Positions 16,097 through 23,461 of a DNA stretch of 36,142 nucleotides are shown here, piece after piece. The notes beneath the pieces were generated by a model, which saw only the letters and a list, made by a program, of their open reading frames with translations, was not told the origin of the DNA and made no database searches. This DNA is from a virus: IMG/VR virus record IMGVR_UViG_3300020442_000098, positions 1 to 36,142 of that record; one strand, written 5' to 3'. The position numbers and the translations under genes were made by a program. Positions within the stretch are counted from its first letter, which is position 1. Each line of letters opens with the position of its first letter.

Positions 16097-16803
16097 TTGC
16101 TGCTATTGTAGCATCACCTGTAAATGCAGAGACAGTTGGTGGTGTGTCTGCAACAGCATCTCCAATCGCGAATAGCTCAGGCTCAGTGACCAACCAAGCT
16201 ATCCAGGTTTTACAGGGTCCATATATCACTAATACTTATGGGGCAGGGATCCAGTGTCAAGGTCCTACTAGAAATTTTACCCCCTTTGTGACTGCTAGTG
16301 CGTCAGCTCAAAGACCATATGAACCTTGGTATAATACACCAGTCTATGATATGCGTGACTTGGATGAAGATGGGGCACCAGATAATCCAGGTGCCATATT
16401 ATGGGAACAACCTACTAGAACTGGACAGAAAGATAACCTCAATCTATCTGTAGGTTTCTCTATCACTTGGTCTGAACCACTGGATAAGAAACTACAAGAT
16501 CAATGTAAGGAAGCAGCGCAAGCTAACATATCATTGATGCAGCAAGCACATGCTAATAAGAGGCTCGATTTTGAGATCGCGAGACTCAAGAATTGTGGAC
16601 AACTTTTACAGCAAGGTATTATGTTCCACCCAAAAAGTCCTATGGCGAAAGTGTGTGCTGACGTGGTTGTTCATAACGTGAACCATATCAAACCACATGT
16701 TCACTCTATTCCTTCACCCTCAACTTCCGAATCGCAAGATTCCTCTGACGCTGCTCAACTCGGCGCTGAGATAACGACTGGGCGGGAAGTTGCTTCCCCC
16801 TAA
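15931..16803 (+). CDS. Secreted protein of the plus-strand cassette; start uncertain
   Basis: The reliable part begins around 16060 with a signal peptide, RNRHYKYLLPVVAAIVASPV followed by NA-E. A mature domain follows with GVSATASPIANSSGSVTNQA, NTYGAGIQCQGPTRNFTPFV, a long DLDEDGAPDNPG acidic turn, KDNLNLSVGFS, and a helical stretch with NKRLDFEIARLKNCGQLL. I recall similar mature sequences in other cyanophages. The only canonical in-frame start before the signal peptide is ATG 15931, which would add over 40 polar residues and overlap the previous gene by 166 nt. An AAG at 16060, four bases after AGAGG, stands where an ATG would be expected. The 3' end overlaps a convergent gene by 98 nt. Confidence 0.7.
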   Translation: MDRSDKQTNLHSNDTRRSVSVHRNIFRTWFEQPHNYQQSNRGHKRNRHYKYLLPVVAAIVASPVNAETVGGVSATASPIANSSGSVTNQAIQVLQGPYITNTYGAGIQCQGPTRNFTPFVTASASAQRPYEPWYNTPVYDMRDLDEDGAPDNPGAILWEQPTRTGQKDNLNLSVGFSITWSEPLDKKLQDQCKEAAQANISLMQQAHANKRLDFEIARLKNCGQLLQQGIMFHPKSPMAKVCADVVVHNVNHIKPHVHSIPSPSTSESQDSSDAAQLGAEITTGREVASP

Positions 16804-17494
16804 TAGCAGCAATCTTCTTGATAACTTTCTTGACCGTTGGTTTGACTACTTTCAATAGTATGTCTGCCAGCGGTTTTGCTAATAGTGCTGATGTAGTTGC
16901 AACCACAGCAATGCCAGCAGTAGTTGTGATTGCTCCTGCTGTTGGGATTGCTTGAATAATTTGATCGGGTATCCCTATCTCTTCTGTGACTGGTATACAT
17001 TCCTTACCAACCAGTCTATACTCAATAATTTTTTTAGTACCGTTTTCTACTAGTGTACCTACAGGTTCTTTTAGTTTCTGTGCTTCTGTAGGACATTCAA
17101 CCTTAGCGGTTGCTGCAGTATTTGGGATGCTTGGTGCTTTGACCTCTGGTGCTTCTGGTGCCTTTACAGGTGGGACTTCTGCCTCACCTGTGTATATCAT
17201 CTGTTCAGGTTCAAAGCGAAGAGGATTGAAACTAGGAAGGCCAGCATCGCAAATTGTACTAGTTCCCTTGGGATCGTCCTCTTTGATTGCTTCATTTCTT
17301 CTATTATTAGTAGTGTGTACCTCTACACAGCCAGGGATATCAACGATAGGTGACCCCAATTCTACAGTGACAGGAGGTGCCGCTGGAATTGAGGGTGGTG
17401 TACGCTCAGTGAAAGTAGAAACGTTTACGTCTATGAGATCCAACCTAATTTCAGGGATGGGTCTAGAGTTGATTCTAATCTCTTTGATTTCCAT
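16706..17494 (-). CDS. Membrane-associated Pro-rich protein, 262 aa
   Basis: The start ATG 17494 overlaps the previous stop as TAATG, so the TTG two codons upstream is not needed. The first 60 residues are strand-like (MEIKEIRINSRPIPEIRLDL), followed by a Pro/Ala/Lys-rich linker around 105-130 (VPPVKAPEAPEVKAPSIP). A small Cys-containing domain comes next, then a hydrophobic segment, TTTAGIAVVATTSALLAKPL near 198-217, and a very basic C-terminus (KPTVKKVIKKIAAIRGK...). This predicts membrane anchoring with a cytoplasmic basic tail. It converges on the secreted cassette with a 98-nt overlap. No known family. Confidence 0.75.
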   Translation of the reverse strand: MEIKEIRINSRPIPEIRLDLIDVNVSTFTERTPPSIPAAPPVTVELGSPIVDIPGCVEVHTTNNRRNEAIKEDDPKGTSTICDAGLPSFNPLRFEPEQMIYTGEAEVPPVKAPEAPEVKAPSIPNTAATAKVECPTEAQKLKEPVGTLVENGTKKIIEYRLVGKECIPVTEEIGIPDQIIQAIPTAGAITTTAGIAVVATTSALLAKPLADILLKVVKPTVKKVIKKIAAIRGKQLPAQSLSQRRVEQRQRNLAIRKLRVKE

Positions 17495-18069
17495 TAGCAA
17501 TCATTGAATACTTCACCGACTTGTGATCCGATCTCAGACCCTGCCTTCTGTCCTAGAAGCAGTGCCCAACCACCTGCCAACCATCCAACATAAGGTACGC
17601 TAGCAACTGCTGGGACAACAGCACCAGCAGCGATAGCACTACCTGCCATTGCACCTTGTGACCGTGCTCCAGCGTCCGCCACTAAACACTCCACGTCTTT
17701 TGCACTCAACTTTCCCTCGGTGGTGTCTGCCGCGCCTCCCATGTTACGATAACCGTCCATGGTATATTGATCACGACGATACTCTGTTCTCTTCTCGTCT
17801 GTACCGCCAAAGAGTCCTTTCTTTTCACGGTCAAGATTCAAAGACTTTTCAGACTCCATCACTCTAGGATCATTGGCACGATACTCAATCTCATATCCTT
17901 CCTTTGTTGCCTTCAACCTATAGGAAGAGTATGGACCGTTTGGAATTTGAATAGTAGGAGGTTCCTGTACCTGAGGTGTAGGTCTAAGAACATATCCTAG
18001 CAAACCAATATGGGAGACTCCTACGAGTCCCCCAAGACCTATTGCAATCCACTTTAGTTTAGAAGTCAT
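17494..18069 (-). CDS. Membrane protein with N-terminal anchor, 191 aa
   Basis: The protein opens with a membrane anchor, LKWIAIGLGGLVGVSHIGLL at about 5-24, too long and lacking a clear cleavage site for a simple signal peptide. The middle is charged and strand-like (YRLKATKEGYEIEYRANDP, then an Arg/Asp-rich region). The C-terminal third is Gly/Ala-rich (AMAGSAIAAGAVVPAVASVP, WLAGGWALLLGQKAGSEIG), resembling a glycine-zipper membrane segment. The stop forms TAATG with the next gene. Glycine-zipper architecture suggests membrane insertion; the role is unknown. Confidence 0.78.
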   Translation of the reverse strand: MTSKLKWIAIGLGGLVGVSHIGLLGYVLRPTPQVQEPPTIQIPNGPYSSYRLKATKEGYEIEYRANDPRVMESEKSLNLDREKKGLFGGTDEKRTEYRRDQYTMDGYRNMGGAADTTEGKLSAKDVECLVADAGARSQGAMAGSAIAAGAVVPAVASVPYVGWLAGGWALLLGQKAGSEIGSQVGEVFNDC

Positions 18070-18071
18070 GA

Positions 18072-18362
18072 TTATACCCTAGGTTCTGTTTCTTCCTTTC
18101 TCTTGATCTCAGGTGCCTTTTTAGGTGCAGATCCATTCTTTGCTGGACTCAATCCGAACGCAGCTAAGGATCCACTAAAGACCGAGGCGATAAATGTAGG
18201 ATCGAAATCTAAAATCTTTTGACCGTTTGGAAGTCTAACGTAACTGAATGTAAGAAGAGAAGCACTCCAGATGAGTACCACTACCTTTACTAGATTACCA
18301 AGAACTTCACTCTTGTCTTCATCGTTATCTTTCTCTTCAGGTGTTGGGGGTGTTGTTGTCAT
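18072..18362 (-). CDS. Small membrane protein, 96 aa
   Basis: The start is taken at MTTTPPTPEEKD (18362), which overlaps the regA 3' end by 26 nt; the longer frame would overlap it further. A charged N-terminus (EEKDNDEDKSE) precedes one hydrophobic helix, LVKVVVLIWSASLLTFSYV at about 23-41. A weaker hydrophobic stretch follows (FIASVFSGSLAAFGL), then a basic Pro/Lys tail. The likely topology is one or two spans. Function unknown. Confidence 0.7.
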   Translation of the reverse strand: MTTTPPTPEEKDNDEDKSEVLGNLVKVVVLIWSASLLTFSYVRLPNGQKILDFDPTFIASVFSGSLAAFGLSPAKNGSAPKKAPEIKRKEETEPRV

Positions 18363-18780
18363 TTTCTGGTTGCCTCTTTTTGCCGATGTTATACTTCGAC
18401 TCAAGTTGCCAATCTCCCTTATCCTTATATGAAATCACTTTTATTTGACTCAGAGGAGCGAGATTTTGAACTGAATCTGGAGATACAATTTTCACCAGAC
18501 CCCAGTCAGATAGAAGTTGAATAATACGATTACGACGTTGGATGTCGTTCTCTGTAATATTCGCTTTCTTTCCGTCTAGAGCAAATAATTCCTTGAAGTG
18601 AACAATATAATACTGTCCCTTCTTATGAAGGATATGACAACTCTGATATAGTTTGCGTTCCTTCCTAGAAGCAACACCTATCCTAGTCAGAGTCTCACGA
18701 ACTTTGAGGAAGTCATCTGGTTCACCCAGAGTAACTTCAATCATGTCGGACTTATTCCAGAGAACTTCAGTTTCACTCAT
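18337..18780 (-). CDS. regA: RegA translational repressor
   Basis: This 147-residue protein matches T4 RegA in length and pattern: an N-terminal helix-containing segment (DMIEVTLGEPDDFLKVRETL), TRIGVASRKERKLYQSCHIL, and YYIVHFKELFALDGK followed by a helix, DIQRRNRIIQLLSDWGL. RegA binds near start codons of early phage mRNAs and blocks ribosomes. The order gp44, gp62, regA follows the T4 plan, but here other genes separate gp44 from gp62. The start overlaps the gp62 stop (ATGA). The C-terminal Asn/Pro tail is probably disordered. Confidence 0.95.
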   Translation of the reverse strand: MSETEVLWNKSDMIEVTLGEPDDFLKVRETLTRIGVASRKERKLYQSCHILHKKGQYYIVHFKELFALDGKKANITENDIQRRNRIIQLLSDWGLVKIVSPDSVQNLAPLSQIKVISYKDKGDWQLESKYNIGKKRQPENDNNTPNT

Positions 18781-19175
18781 TTTCCACCTGTATCCAATTT
18801 CGATTTTATAAATTCAAGTTGTTCGGAAGTCAAAATGCGAAGTGCATCTAGTGCCTTCTGATTTGAATACCCATAGTATTGTTTTACAATATCAAGGTCC
18901 GTGACTTTTTCCTTCTTACCCCAAGGAGAGAATCTCTTCCTGGGTCTAACCGTATTTATAAAAAAATCATATTGCAAGCGATTGTCAAGATCAGGTGCCA
19001 TATTCATCTCGTTAGCATACATTACTGTATCGAGATGATGTGATAAACACTTATTGACAATGAACGCTGGATACTTTTTCTCCCAGAGGGGATCCCCCTG
19101 TTCCATTAGATTCTTCTTCGTTAGATTGATCGTGTTTAGATAATCCTTGAGTGGATAGTTCTGATCGAATGCCAT
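18777..19175 (-). CDS. 62: Clamp loader small subunit gp62
   Basis: This 132-residue protein is the counterpart of T4 gp62 (187 residues), reduced in size as in cyanophages. Recognisable segments are YPAFIVNKCLSHHLDTVMYA, NEMN, LDNRLQYDFFINTVRPRKRF-SPW, and a C-terminal helical region with VKQYYGYSNQKALDALRILT. It forms the gp44/gp62 complex that opens and loads the gp45 clamp. It is separated from gp44 by dam, a hypothetical and a membrane-protein gene. The ATG lies inside the frame of the upstream membrane protein. Confidence 0.92.
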   Translation of the reverse strand: MAFDQNYPLKDYLNTINLTKKNLMEQGDPLWEKKYPAFIVNKCLSHHLDTVMYANEMNMAPDLDNRLQYDFFINTVRPRKRFSPWGKKEKVTDLDIVKQYYGYSNQKALDALRILTSEQLEFIKSKLDTGGK

Positions 19176-19326
19176 AGTTCCAATGACGGATCACTCCGCT
19201 AATAATAAAAAGGTTGGTAACCAAGTAAGAAATAAAAATAAAGGTGCGTATTACAGCAATACTATCTGCCTCTCTGTCTGTTCGTCCGTACTTCTCACCT
19301 AGTGCTTTTGCCCATATTCTCCACAT
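19051..19326 (-). CDS. Small membrane protein with anomalous long overlap into gp62
   Basis: The start ATG 19326 overlaps the previous stop as TAATG. The first 47 residues form a coherent small protein: MWRIWAKALGEKYGRTDREA, then a hydrophobic helix (VIRTFIFISYLVTNLFIISG) and VIRHWN. I recall cyanophage homologues ending at about this point. Here the frame continues another 44 residues, antiparallel in character to nothing known and lying wholly within the gp62 5' end. A missing A at the junction (ACTATGG where neighbouring junctions have CTAATG) would explain loss of the stop. Treat the C-terminal half as doubtful. Confidence 0.65.
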   Translation of the reverse strand: MWRIWAKALGEKYGRTDREADSIAVIRTFIFISYLVTNLFIISGVIRHWNYGIRSELSTQGLSKHDQSNEEESNGTGGSPLGEKVSSVHCQ

Positions 19327-19841
19327 TATACCCATTCTGGTTTGCGTTCGGGTCTACGCAAATAGTTATCTTTGACCCAAGGTTTAGATGCAATGTATCT
19401 TTTGTATGCAGTGAAGATGTCAATGGTGGTATCATACTTGAATTCATCTGGTCCTGCAAATACAAAGTCCTCAGAGAACTCTCTGGTAGACCTGATGTAT
19501 TGGAAACGAAAGATCTTCTCTGCATGTAGGAGAGTAGATTCGCAACTGTGAACCTTACCATACCTGTGTGTATACTCTTCGCACAATGCTAGACCGTGAC
19601 GGATCAACCACGACCAGTTATCTTGTGCCCAGATAGTGCAAGGGTGATTACGAAATGCACCCTTCTCTGTCTTGTATGGTGTTCCATCTAACTTAGGTAG
19701 TTCACCAAAACCACGACCCCATTTCTTAGAACCTACGATAGATAACATCTGACAGGTTTCTAGTGGCATCTTGACAATGTGCTTGTCGGGTAATACCTGA
19801 GCAGACTTGATAGGATCGGGATCAGTAACAAAAATGTTCAT
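19326..19841 (-). CDS. Conserved cyanophage hypothetical protein, 171 aa
   Basis: The start ATG overlaps the dam stop (TAATG). The protein begins MNIFVTDPDPIKSAQVLPDK, followed by HIVKMPLETCQMLS, a Trp-rich centre (NHPCTIWAQDNWSWLIRHGL) and a Tyr/Arg-rich C-terminus (YDTTIDIFTAYKRYIASKPW). The MNIFVTDPDPxxSAQxLPDKH opening is familiar from cyanophage genomes. In some it recalls pyrimidine-dimer glycosylase-related annotations, but I cannot identify catalytic residues. It lies between dam and gp62, so a role in DNA metabolism is plausible but unproven. Confidence 0.72.
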   Translation of the reverse strand: MNIFVTDPDPIKSAQVLPDKHIVKMPLETCQMLSIVGSKKWGRGFGELPKLDGTPYKTEKGAFRNHPCTIWAQDNWSWLIRHGLALCEEYTHRYGKVHSCESTLLHAEKIFRFQYIRSTREFSEDFVFAGPDEFKYDTTIDIFTAYKRYIASKPWVKDNYLRRPERKPEWV

Positions 19842-20671
19842 TAGTAATTCAACAGGAGTAATTCCTTACGCTCGTGCTGCTCCTTCATGTAGTCGCCAAC
19901 ACTACGCATAGTATAGGTCAAATCAAACGTCTGTGCATTCCAATCTTTGAAACGATCCAGGACGAGTTGACTAGAATTATATGATACCATCATTTTTACT
20001 GAATGTCGATAGGCATCACAATCTATCGCGAAGTGATCGTGGTTGAACTTAGAATGCATCTTACCATTCTTACCGTACAGATTATCTTTGATATCATACG
20101 GAGGATCAAGGTAGATGAAAATATCTTCACCCTTACCCATTACACTTCGATATGTGTAGTTAGTAATCTTCCAGTTGCGAATGAGTTGCTGGTAGTATGG
20201 CAGTTTATCAATACCACGCATCGAGAAGTTAGAGTCTGATGCCTGCTTACTGAAAGAAGATGACTCAGTAAGACCAGAGAACGAACACTTGTTCACAATA
20301 TAGAAACTGATAGCACTCTGAAGTGGATCAGGTTTTGTGTGATGTGCAAGATACTCCTTTGCATCTGAAAACAAAACCTTCGCTGACGTAGGATCTGGGT
20401 GGCGAATCTTGAGTTGAACCAGTTGATCACGCATCTTCTGACCGTCTGTCTGCAGAACCTTCCAGAAATTGATCAGAGGTTCATATAGATCATTGACCCA
20501 GATAGTCATGTCAGGATACATCTGTGTCATGTAGAGTGCTACAGAACCACCACCAACAAAGGGTTCACGAAACTCTCTGATACCAGTCATGTCAGGAAAG
20601 AACTGTGCCATCTTCTTAGTAGCACGAGACTTACCACCAGGATAGCGTAGAGGGGTCTTTAGGGCAATCAT
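19841..20671 (-). CDS. dam: DNA adenine methyltransferase (Dam-like)
   Basis: This 276-residue class alpha N6-adenine methylase has the AdoMet motif FVGGGSVAL at 38-46 and the catalytic DPPY at 189-192. The N-terminal TPLRYPGGKSR signature matches phage and bacterial Dam enzymes, which usually methylate GATC. Target specificity is inferred from the family, not shown. Methylation may protect phage DNA from host nucleases. The start is an ATGA overlap with gp44. Placement inside the clamp-loader operon, between gp44 and gp62, is unusual relative to T4. Confidence 0.92.
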   Translation of the reverse strand: MIALKTPLRYPGGKSRATKKMAQFFPDMTGIREFREPFVGGGSVALYMTQMYPDMTIWVNDLYEPLINFWKVLQTDGQKMRDQLVQLKIRHPDPTSAKVLFSDAKEYLAHHTKPDPLQSAISFYIVNKCSFSGLTESSSFSKQASDSNFSMRGIDKLPYYQQLIRNWKITNYTYRSVMGKGEDIFIYLDPPYDIKDNLYGKNGKMHSKFNHDHFAIDCDAYRHSVKMMVSYNSSQLVLDRFKDWNAQTFDLTYTMRSVGDYMKEQHERKELLLLNY

Positions 20672-21609
20672 ACGAATTCACACTCCATCATAAGTTGTGT
20701 CAGACAAGCGAGAAGATTGATCTCCTGATCTGCAACAAAGGCAGACTTATATTGATACTCAGCAATAATCAACACGGCAGCACCAATGCTTTGCTTGTTC
20801 AAAATATTATACATTCTATCATACAACCCACGCATAATCTGTGCAGGTGAGTTATCAAGGTTTTGTTCTACCCACTTCTTCACATCAGTGAACTTCTTTT
20901 CCTTCATAGACACAACCAATGAATCAAAGGTAGCGTCACTACACACTGCCATGATACCAGTATCAATCTTACCAGTGGCAGAGTATCGTTGCAGTTCATT
21001 GAGAGTACGACGGAAGTCAGGGAAGAACTTCATGATAAGTTCTGCGACTACCTTCGGTTCATACTCAACCTCATTCTCTTCAAGAATGTGTTGACAACGC
21101 TTCATGAACTGACCACACAATACCTGCTTTGTCTTACCAGAGATATTGAAATCTACAACTGTGGTACGAGAATGAAGAGGTTCGATAATCTTGTTCTTGA
21201 AGTTGCAAGTGAAGATGAACCTACAGTTCTTCTGGAACTCCTCAATAGATGCCCTCAGAAGTAGTTGTACGTCAGGGGTGGTGTTATCTGCCTCATCAAT
21301 GATGATGACCTTGTGGCGTGCCTCAGAGGTCAGCGAGAGCGTGCTCGCGAAAGACTTTGCTTTATCACGGATCGTATCCAGAAAGCGACCTTCATCAGAT
21401 CCGTTGATAAGAATATAATCGGTGCCCAGCATGTGGCATAACGCTTTTGCAATCGTAGTCTTGCCAACACCAGCGTTCCCGCTAAGAAGAAGATTAGGAA
21501 TCTCACCTTGCTCAACAAATCCTTGAAAGATTTGCTTAGTCTCTTCAGGAAGGATACATTCTTCAATCGTCTGAGGACGATACTTTTCAACCCAGAGGAA
21601 GTCATTCAT
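20668..21609 (-). CDS. 44: Clamp loader ATPase subunit gp44
   Basis: This 313-residue AAA+ ATPase is the counterpart of T4 gp44 (319). It opens with the clamp-loader signature LWVEKYRPQTIEECILPEE. Walker A is SGNAGVGKT at 43-51, Walker B is IIIDEADN with DEAD at 105-108, and a sensor region (CRFIFTCNFKNKIIEPLHSR) carries the arginine finger segment. Four gp44 copies plus gp62 load the sliding clamp. The gene follows a small membrane protein gene with a three-base gap. Confidence 0.96.
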   Translation of the reverse strand: MNDFLWVEKYRPQTIEECILPEETKQIFQGFVEQGEIPNLLLSGNAGVGKTTIAKALCHMLGTDYILINGSDEGRFLDTIRDKAKSFASTLSLTSEARHKVIIIDEADNTTPDVQLLLRASIEEFQKNCRFIFTCNFKNKIIEPLHSRTTVVDFNISGKTKQVLCGQFMKRCQHILEENEVEYEPKVVAELIMKFFPDFRRTLNELQRYSATGKIDTGIMAVCSDATFDSLVVSMKEKKFTDVKKWVEQNLDNSPAQIMRGLYDRMYNILNKQSIGAAVLIIAEYQYKSAFVADQEINLLACLTQLMMECEFV

Positions 21610-21612
21610 AAT

Positions 21613-21762
21613 TTAGTGAAAGTTATTCAAGTTGTGCCAGACGGCACCTACATTCATTTTACCATGGAAATACCCTGCGACAATAACTGACAGGGTAGCA
21701 GCGATAACGCCTAGAAACATTAGGACTGGCGTCAGACTACTTGATGGGGTTTTGTTGTCCAT
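21613..21762 (-). CDS. Small membrane protein, 49 aa
   Basis: The start is placed at MDNKTPSSSL (21762), because the longer frame overlaps the cysteine-cluster gene much further without benefit. One hydrophobic helix, TPVLMFLGVIAATLSVIVAG at about 11-30, is followed by YFHGKMNVGAVWHNLNNFH. It overlaps the previous gene by 26 nt and ends three bases before gp44. A single-pass membrane protein is predicted; role unknown. Confidence 0.6.
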   Translation of the reverse strand: MDNKTPSSSLTPVLMFLGVIAATLSVIVAGYFHGKMNVGAVWHNLNNFH

Positions 21763-22315
21763 TGTACAGAATGTCCTGTTGTAGTTCTTTAGACGAATCA
21801 ACGAATTGGTGGAACTGTTCAGATCCAAGATAGTGATCTTGACCTTTCAGTTGGTAGTGCAGGTTCCAGTTAGAGTAACGTGCCTGCTGGATCAACCAAG
21901 ACAATACGTTAGAGTCCATCTGCTGACCACACTCAACAGCAGAAATCCATTGCAAGGACTCACCAGGTCTCAGGAACTCACCAGTAGAATCTTTCCACTC
22001 ACGAGTATATACAAGGACCTTACTGTTATTTGGTTTCATCCACATAGGCATCTGCTTAGTCTGTTTCCAGAGGCAGTTGAACTGCACGCAGATAGCAGGG
22101 CGATCTTGGTGGATAGAGCACCCACCACAACCCCGTGTACCACCTTCAGGATCCCAATAGTGGCATGGATGATTGGGAAAGAATGGAGCATTGTATGCTT
22201 CGCCATACAAATATCCTTGACAGCACATACTGCAAGTACCACACTCACGATTCTGATAATCAAACTCAGCAATCTGAGTTGAACGCATCCCCTTGCTGTT
22301 CTGTTCGAGTTCCAT
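21737..22315 (-). CDS. YkgJ-type cysteine-cluster protein, 192 aa
   Basis: The protein has the zinc/iron-chelating Cys pattern of the YkgJ (UPF0153) family: CGTCSMCC at 25-32, Cys51, CGGC at 63-66, then SIHQDRPAICVQFNC with Cys76 and Cys81. The rest is helical and Trp-rich. The family is thought to bind a metal or Fe-S centre, but its biochemical role is uncertain. Its gene overlaps the 3' end of a 2OG-Fe(II) oxygenase by 50 nt, so the two are coupled and may act together. An alternative start at 22288 (MRSTQIAEF) would shorten the overlap; neither start has a good ribosome site. Confidence 0.82.
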   Translation of the reverse strand: MELEQNSKGMRSTQIAEFDYQNRECGTCSMCCQGYLYGEAYNAPFFPNHPCHYWDPEGGTRGCGGCSIHQDRPAICVQFNCLWKQTKQMPMWMKPNNSKVLVYTREWKDSTGEFLRPGESLQWISAVECGQQMDSNVLSWLIQQARYSNWNLHYQLKGQDHYLGSEQFHQFVDSSKELQQDILYNGQQNPIK

Positions 22316-22808
22316 TTGCTTTTACATAATGAAGGAATAGTTGAGTGTATCGATGACCTTTGTACGGTGTACGCCAGTGTTCGATATCACACCCTGCATA
22401 CAATACACCATCACCAGGTGGTGTGTCAAACGCTCTCTTCTTTCCGAAGCGATCACGCAGTCGTAGTTTCCAGGGTTCTGTCTGTTGTATATTCAGACTA
22501 ACAGAAATCTCACATGCATCACGATCTTTATGTGCTGCCATGTAAGACTTGTTATAGTATTGGGTACAAAACCAATACGTTGGAAGTAGATCAGTTCTCA
22601 ACCATCTCGTAAGAAAGTATTGAACTCTGTCATGTATTGTCTGAGCACATGGTGGTTTGTATACCATCTTGATCAGACCACGACCAGGATCATATTCCAT
22701 AGGCATCTCATAAAAGATGCTATCTAGTTCTCTCTCAAGTTGAACTGCTTCCTGATCATCTAAGAGACCAGGAAGATATTCGTAACCTTGGAGTGCAAAC
22801 TTACTCAA
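22266..22808 (-). CDS. 2OG-Fe(II) oxygenase, AlkB/P4H-like, 180 aa
   Basis: The product is a jelly-roll dioxygenase with the H93-K-D95 pair, a distal His (H144 in GCDIEHWRTPYKGHRY) and Arg153 as candidate 2-oxoglutarate ligand. The CTQYYNKSYMAAHKDRDACE segment and PGDGVLYAG strand are typical. The substrate is unknown. The frame starts at a TTG that overlaps the gp45 stop (TTGA); no ATG lies near, so the TTG start is likely though unproved. It is coupled downstream to the YkgJ-type gene. Confidence 0.85.
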   Translation of the reverse strand: MSKFALQGYEYLPGLLDDQEAVQLERELDSIFYEMPMEYDPGRGLIKMVYKPPCAQTIHDRVQYFLTRWLRTDLLPTYWFCTQYYNKSYMAAHKDRDACEISVSLNIQQTEPWKLRLRDRFGKKRAFDTPPGDGVLYAGCDIEHWRTPYKGHRYTQLFLHYVKANGTRTEQQGDAFNSDC

Positions 22809-23461
22809 GGTTCAAGTGCAATCCAATACTCAAGATCTGAAGCAGTGAACTTAGCAACTTTGCTAGAACTGATTTGTACAGTATAGTCACTAATCAGAAG
22901 ATTGAGATTCTCAACTTTGAAACAATGACAGAAGTCTTTGTCGGTTGTGCCAACTTCTACAGCAAATGTATTTGAAGTTTCATTCTTCTTGTCGGTAACA
23001 CACATAGTTACCTTACCATCAGCACCAAACACACAGCAATCAGGGACACGATAAAGACGTGCTGCCTTGATCAGATTCTCGAAGTCAGCACCAGCGATGT
23101 CAAAAGTAACATCAACGGAGGGAAGGTCGAGGTTTTTGTCAGGTGGTTGAACAATGATGTCAGGGTCGGCATAATAAAAACGGGTTTGACGACGAGCGTC
23201 GTTAGCATCTACGATTTGAACGTAGTTAGATTCGGGGCGAAGTTCAGCACCATTCACAAATAGATCAAGTCCACCAATGAAAGATGCCAAGTCATAGATA
23301 GAAATCTGCTGCTCGAAAGTCTCAGGGACCTTTGCTACAGCAAGAATATTTTTGTTGACACTCAGAGTCCGAAGGGAACTACCAGGTTTGATAACAATAG
23401 AATTGTTGATATTGGAAAAGTTCCGAAGGATAGATTGAGTGCGCTTTGAAAGAATTGTCAT
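22805..23461 (-). CDS. 45: Sliding clamp gp45
   Basis: This 218-residue protein fits T4 gp45 (228), the trimeric processivity clamp that also activates late transcription with gp55 and gp33. It opens TILSKRTQSILRNFSNINNS, with SIVIKPGSSLRTLS-type strands, then NILAVAKVPETFEQQISIYD and LASFIGGL, and ends SKVAKFTASDLEYWIALEP, as in other cyanophage clamps. The ATG overlaps the preceding stop (ATGA). It is followed by a 2OG oxygenase that uses an overlapping TTG. Confidence 0.95.
   Translation of the reverse strand: MTILSKRTQSILRNFSNINNSIVIKPGSSLRTLSVNKNILAVAKVPETFEQQISIYDLASFIGGLDLFVNGAELRPESNYVQIVDANDARRQTRFYYADPDIIVQPPDKNLDLPSVDVTFDIAGADFENLIKAARLYRVPDCCVFGADGKVTMCVTDKKNETSNTFAVEVGTTDKDFCHCFKVENLNLLISDYTVQISSSKVAKFTASDLEYWIALEP

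Noticed and set aside
18953-18960. Perfect TATAAATA on the minus strand
   Set aside because: It lies within gp62, well upstream of regA; a late start for regA is not expected and no other gene follows closely.
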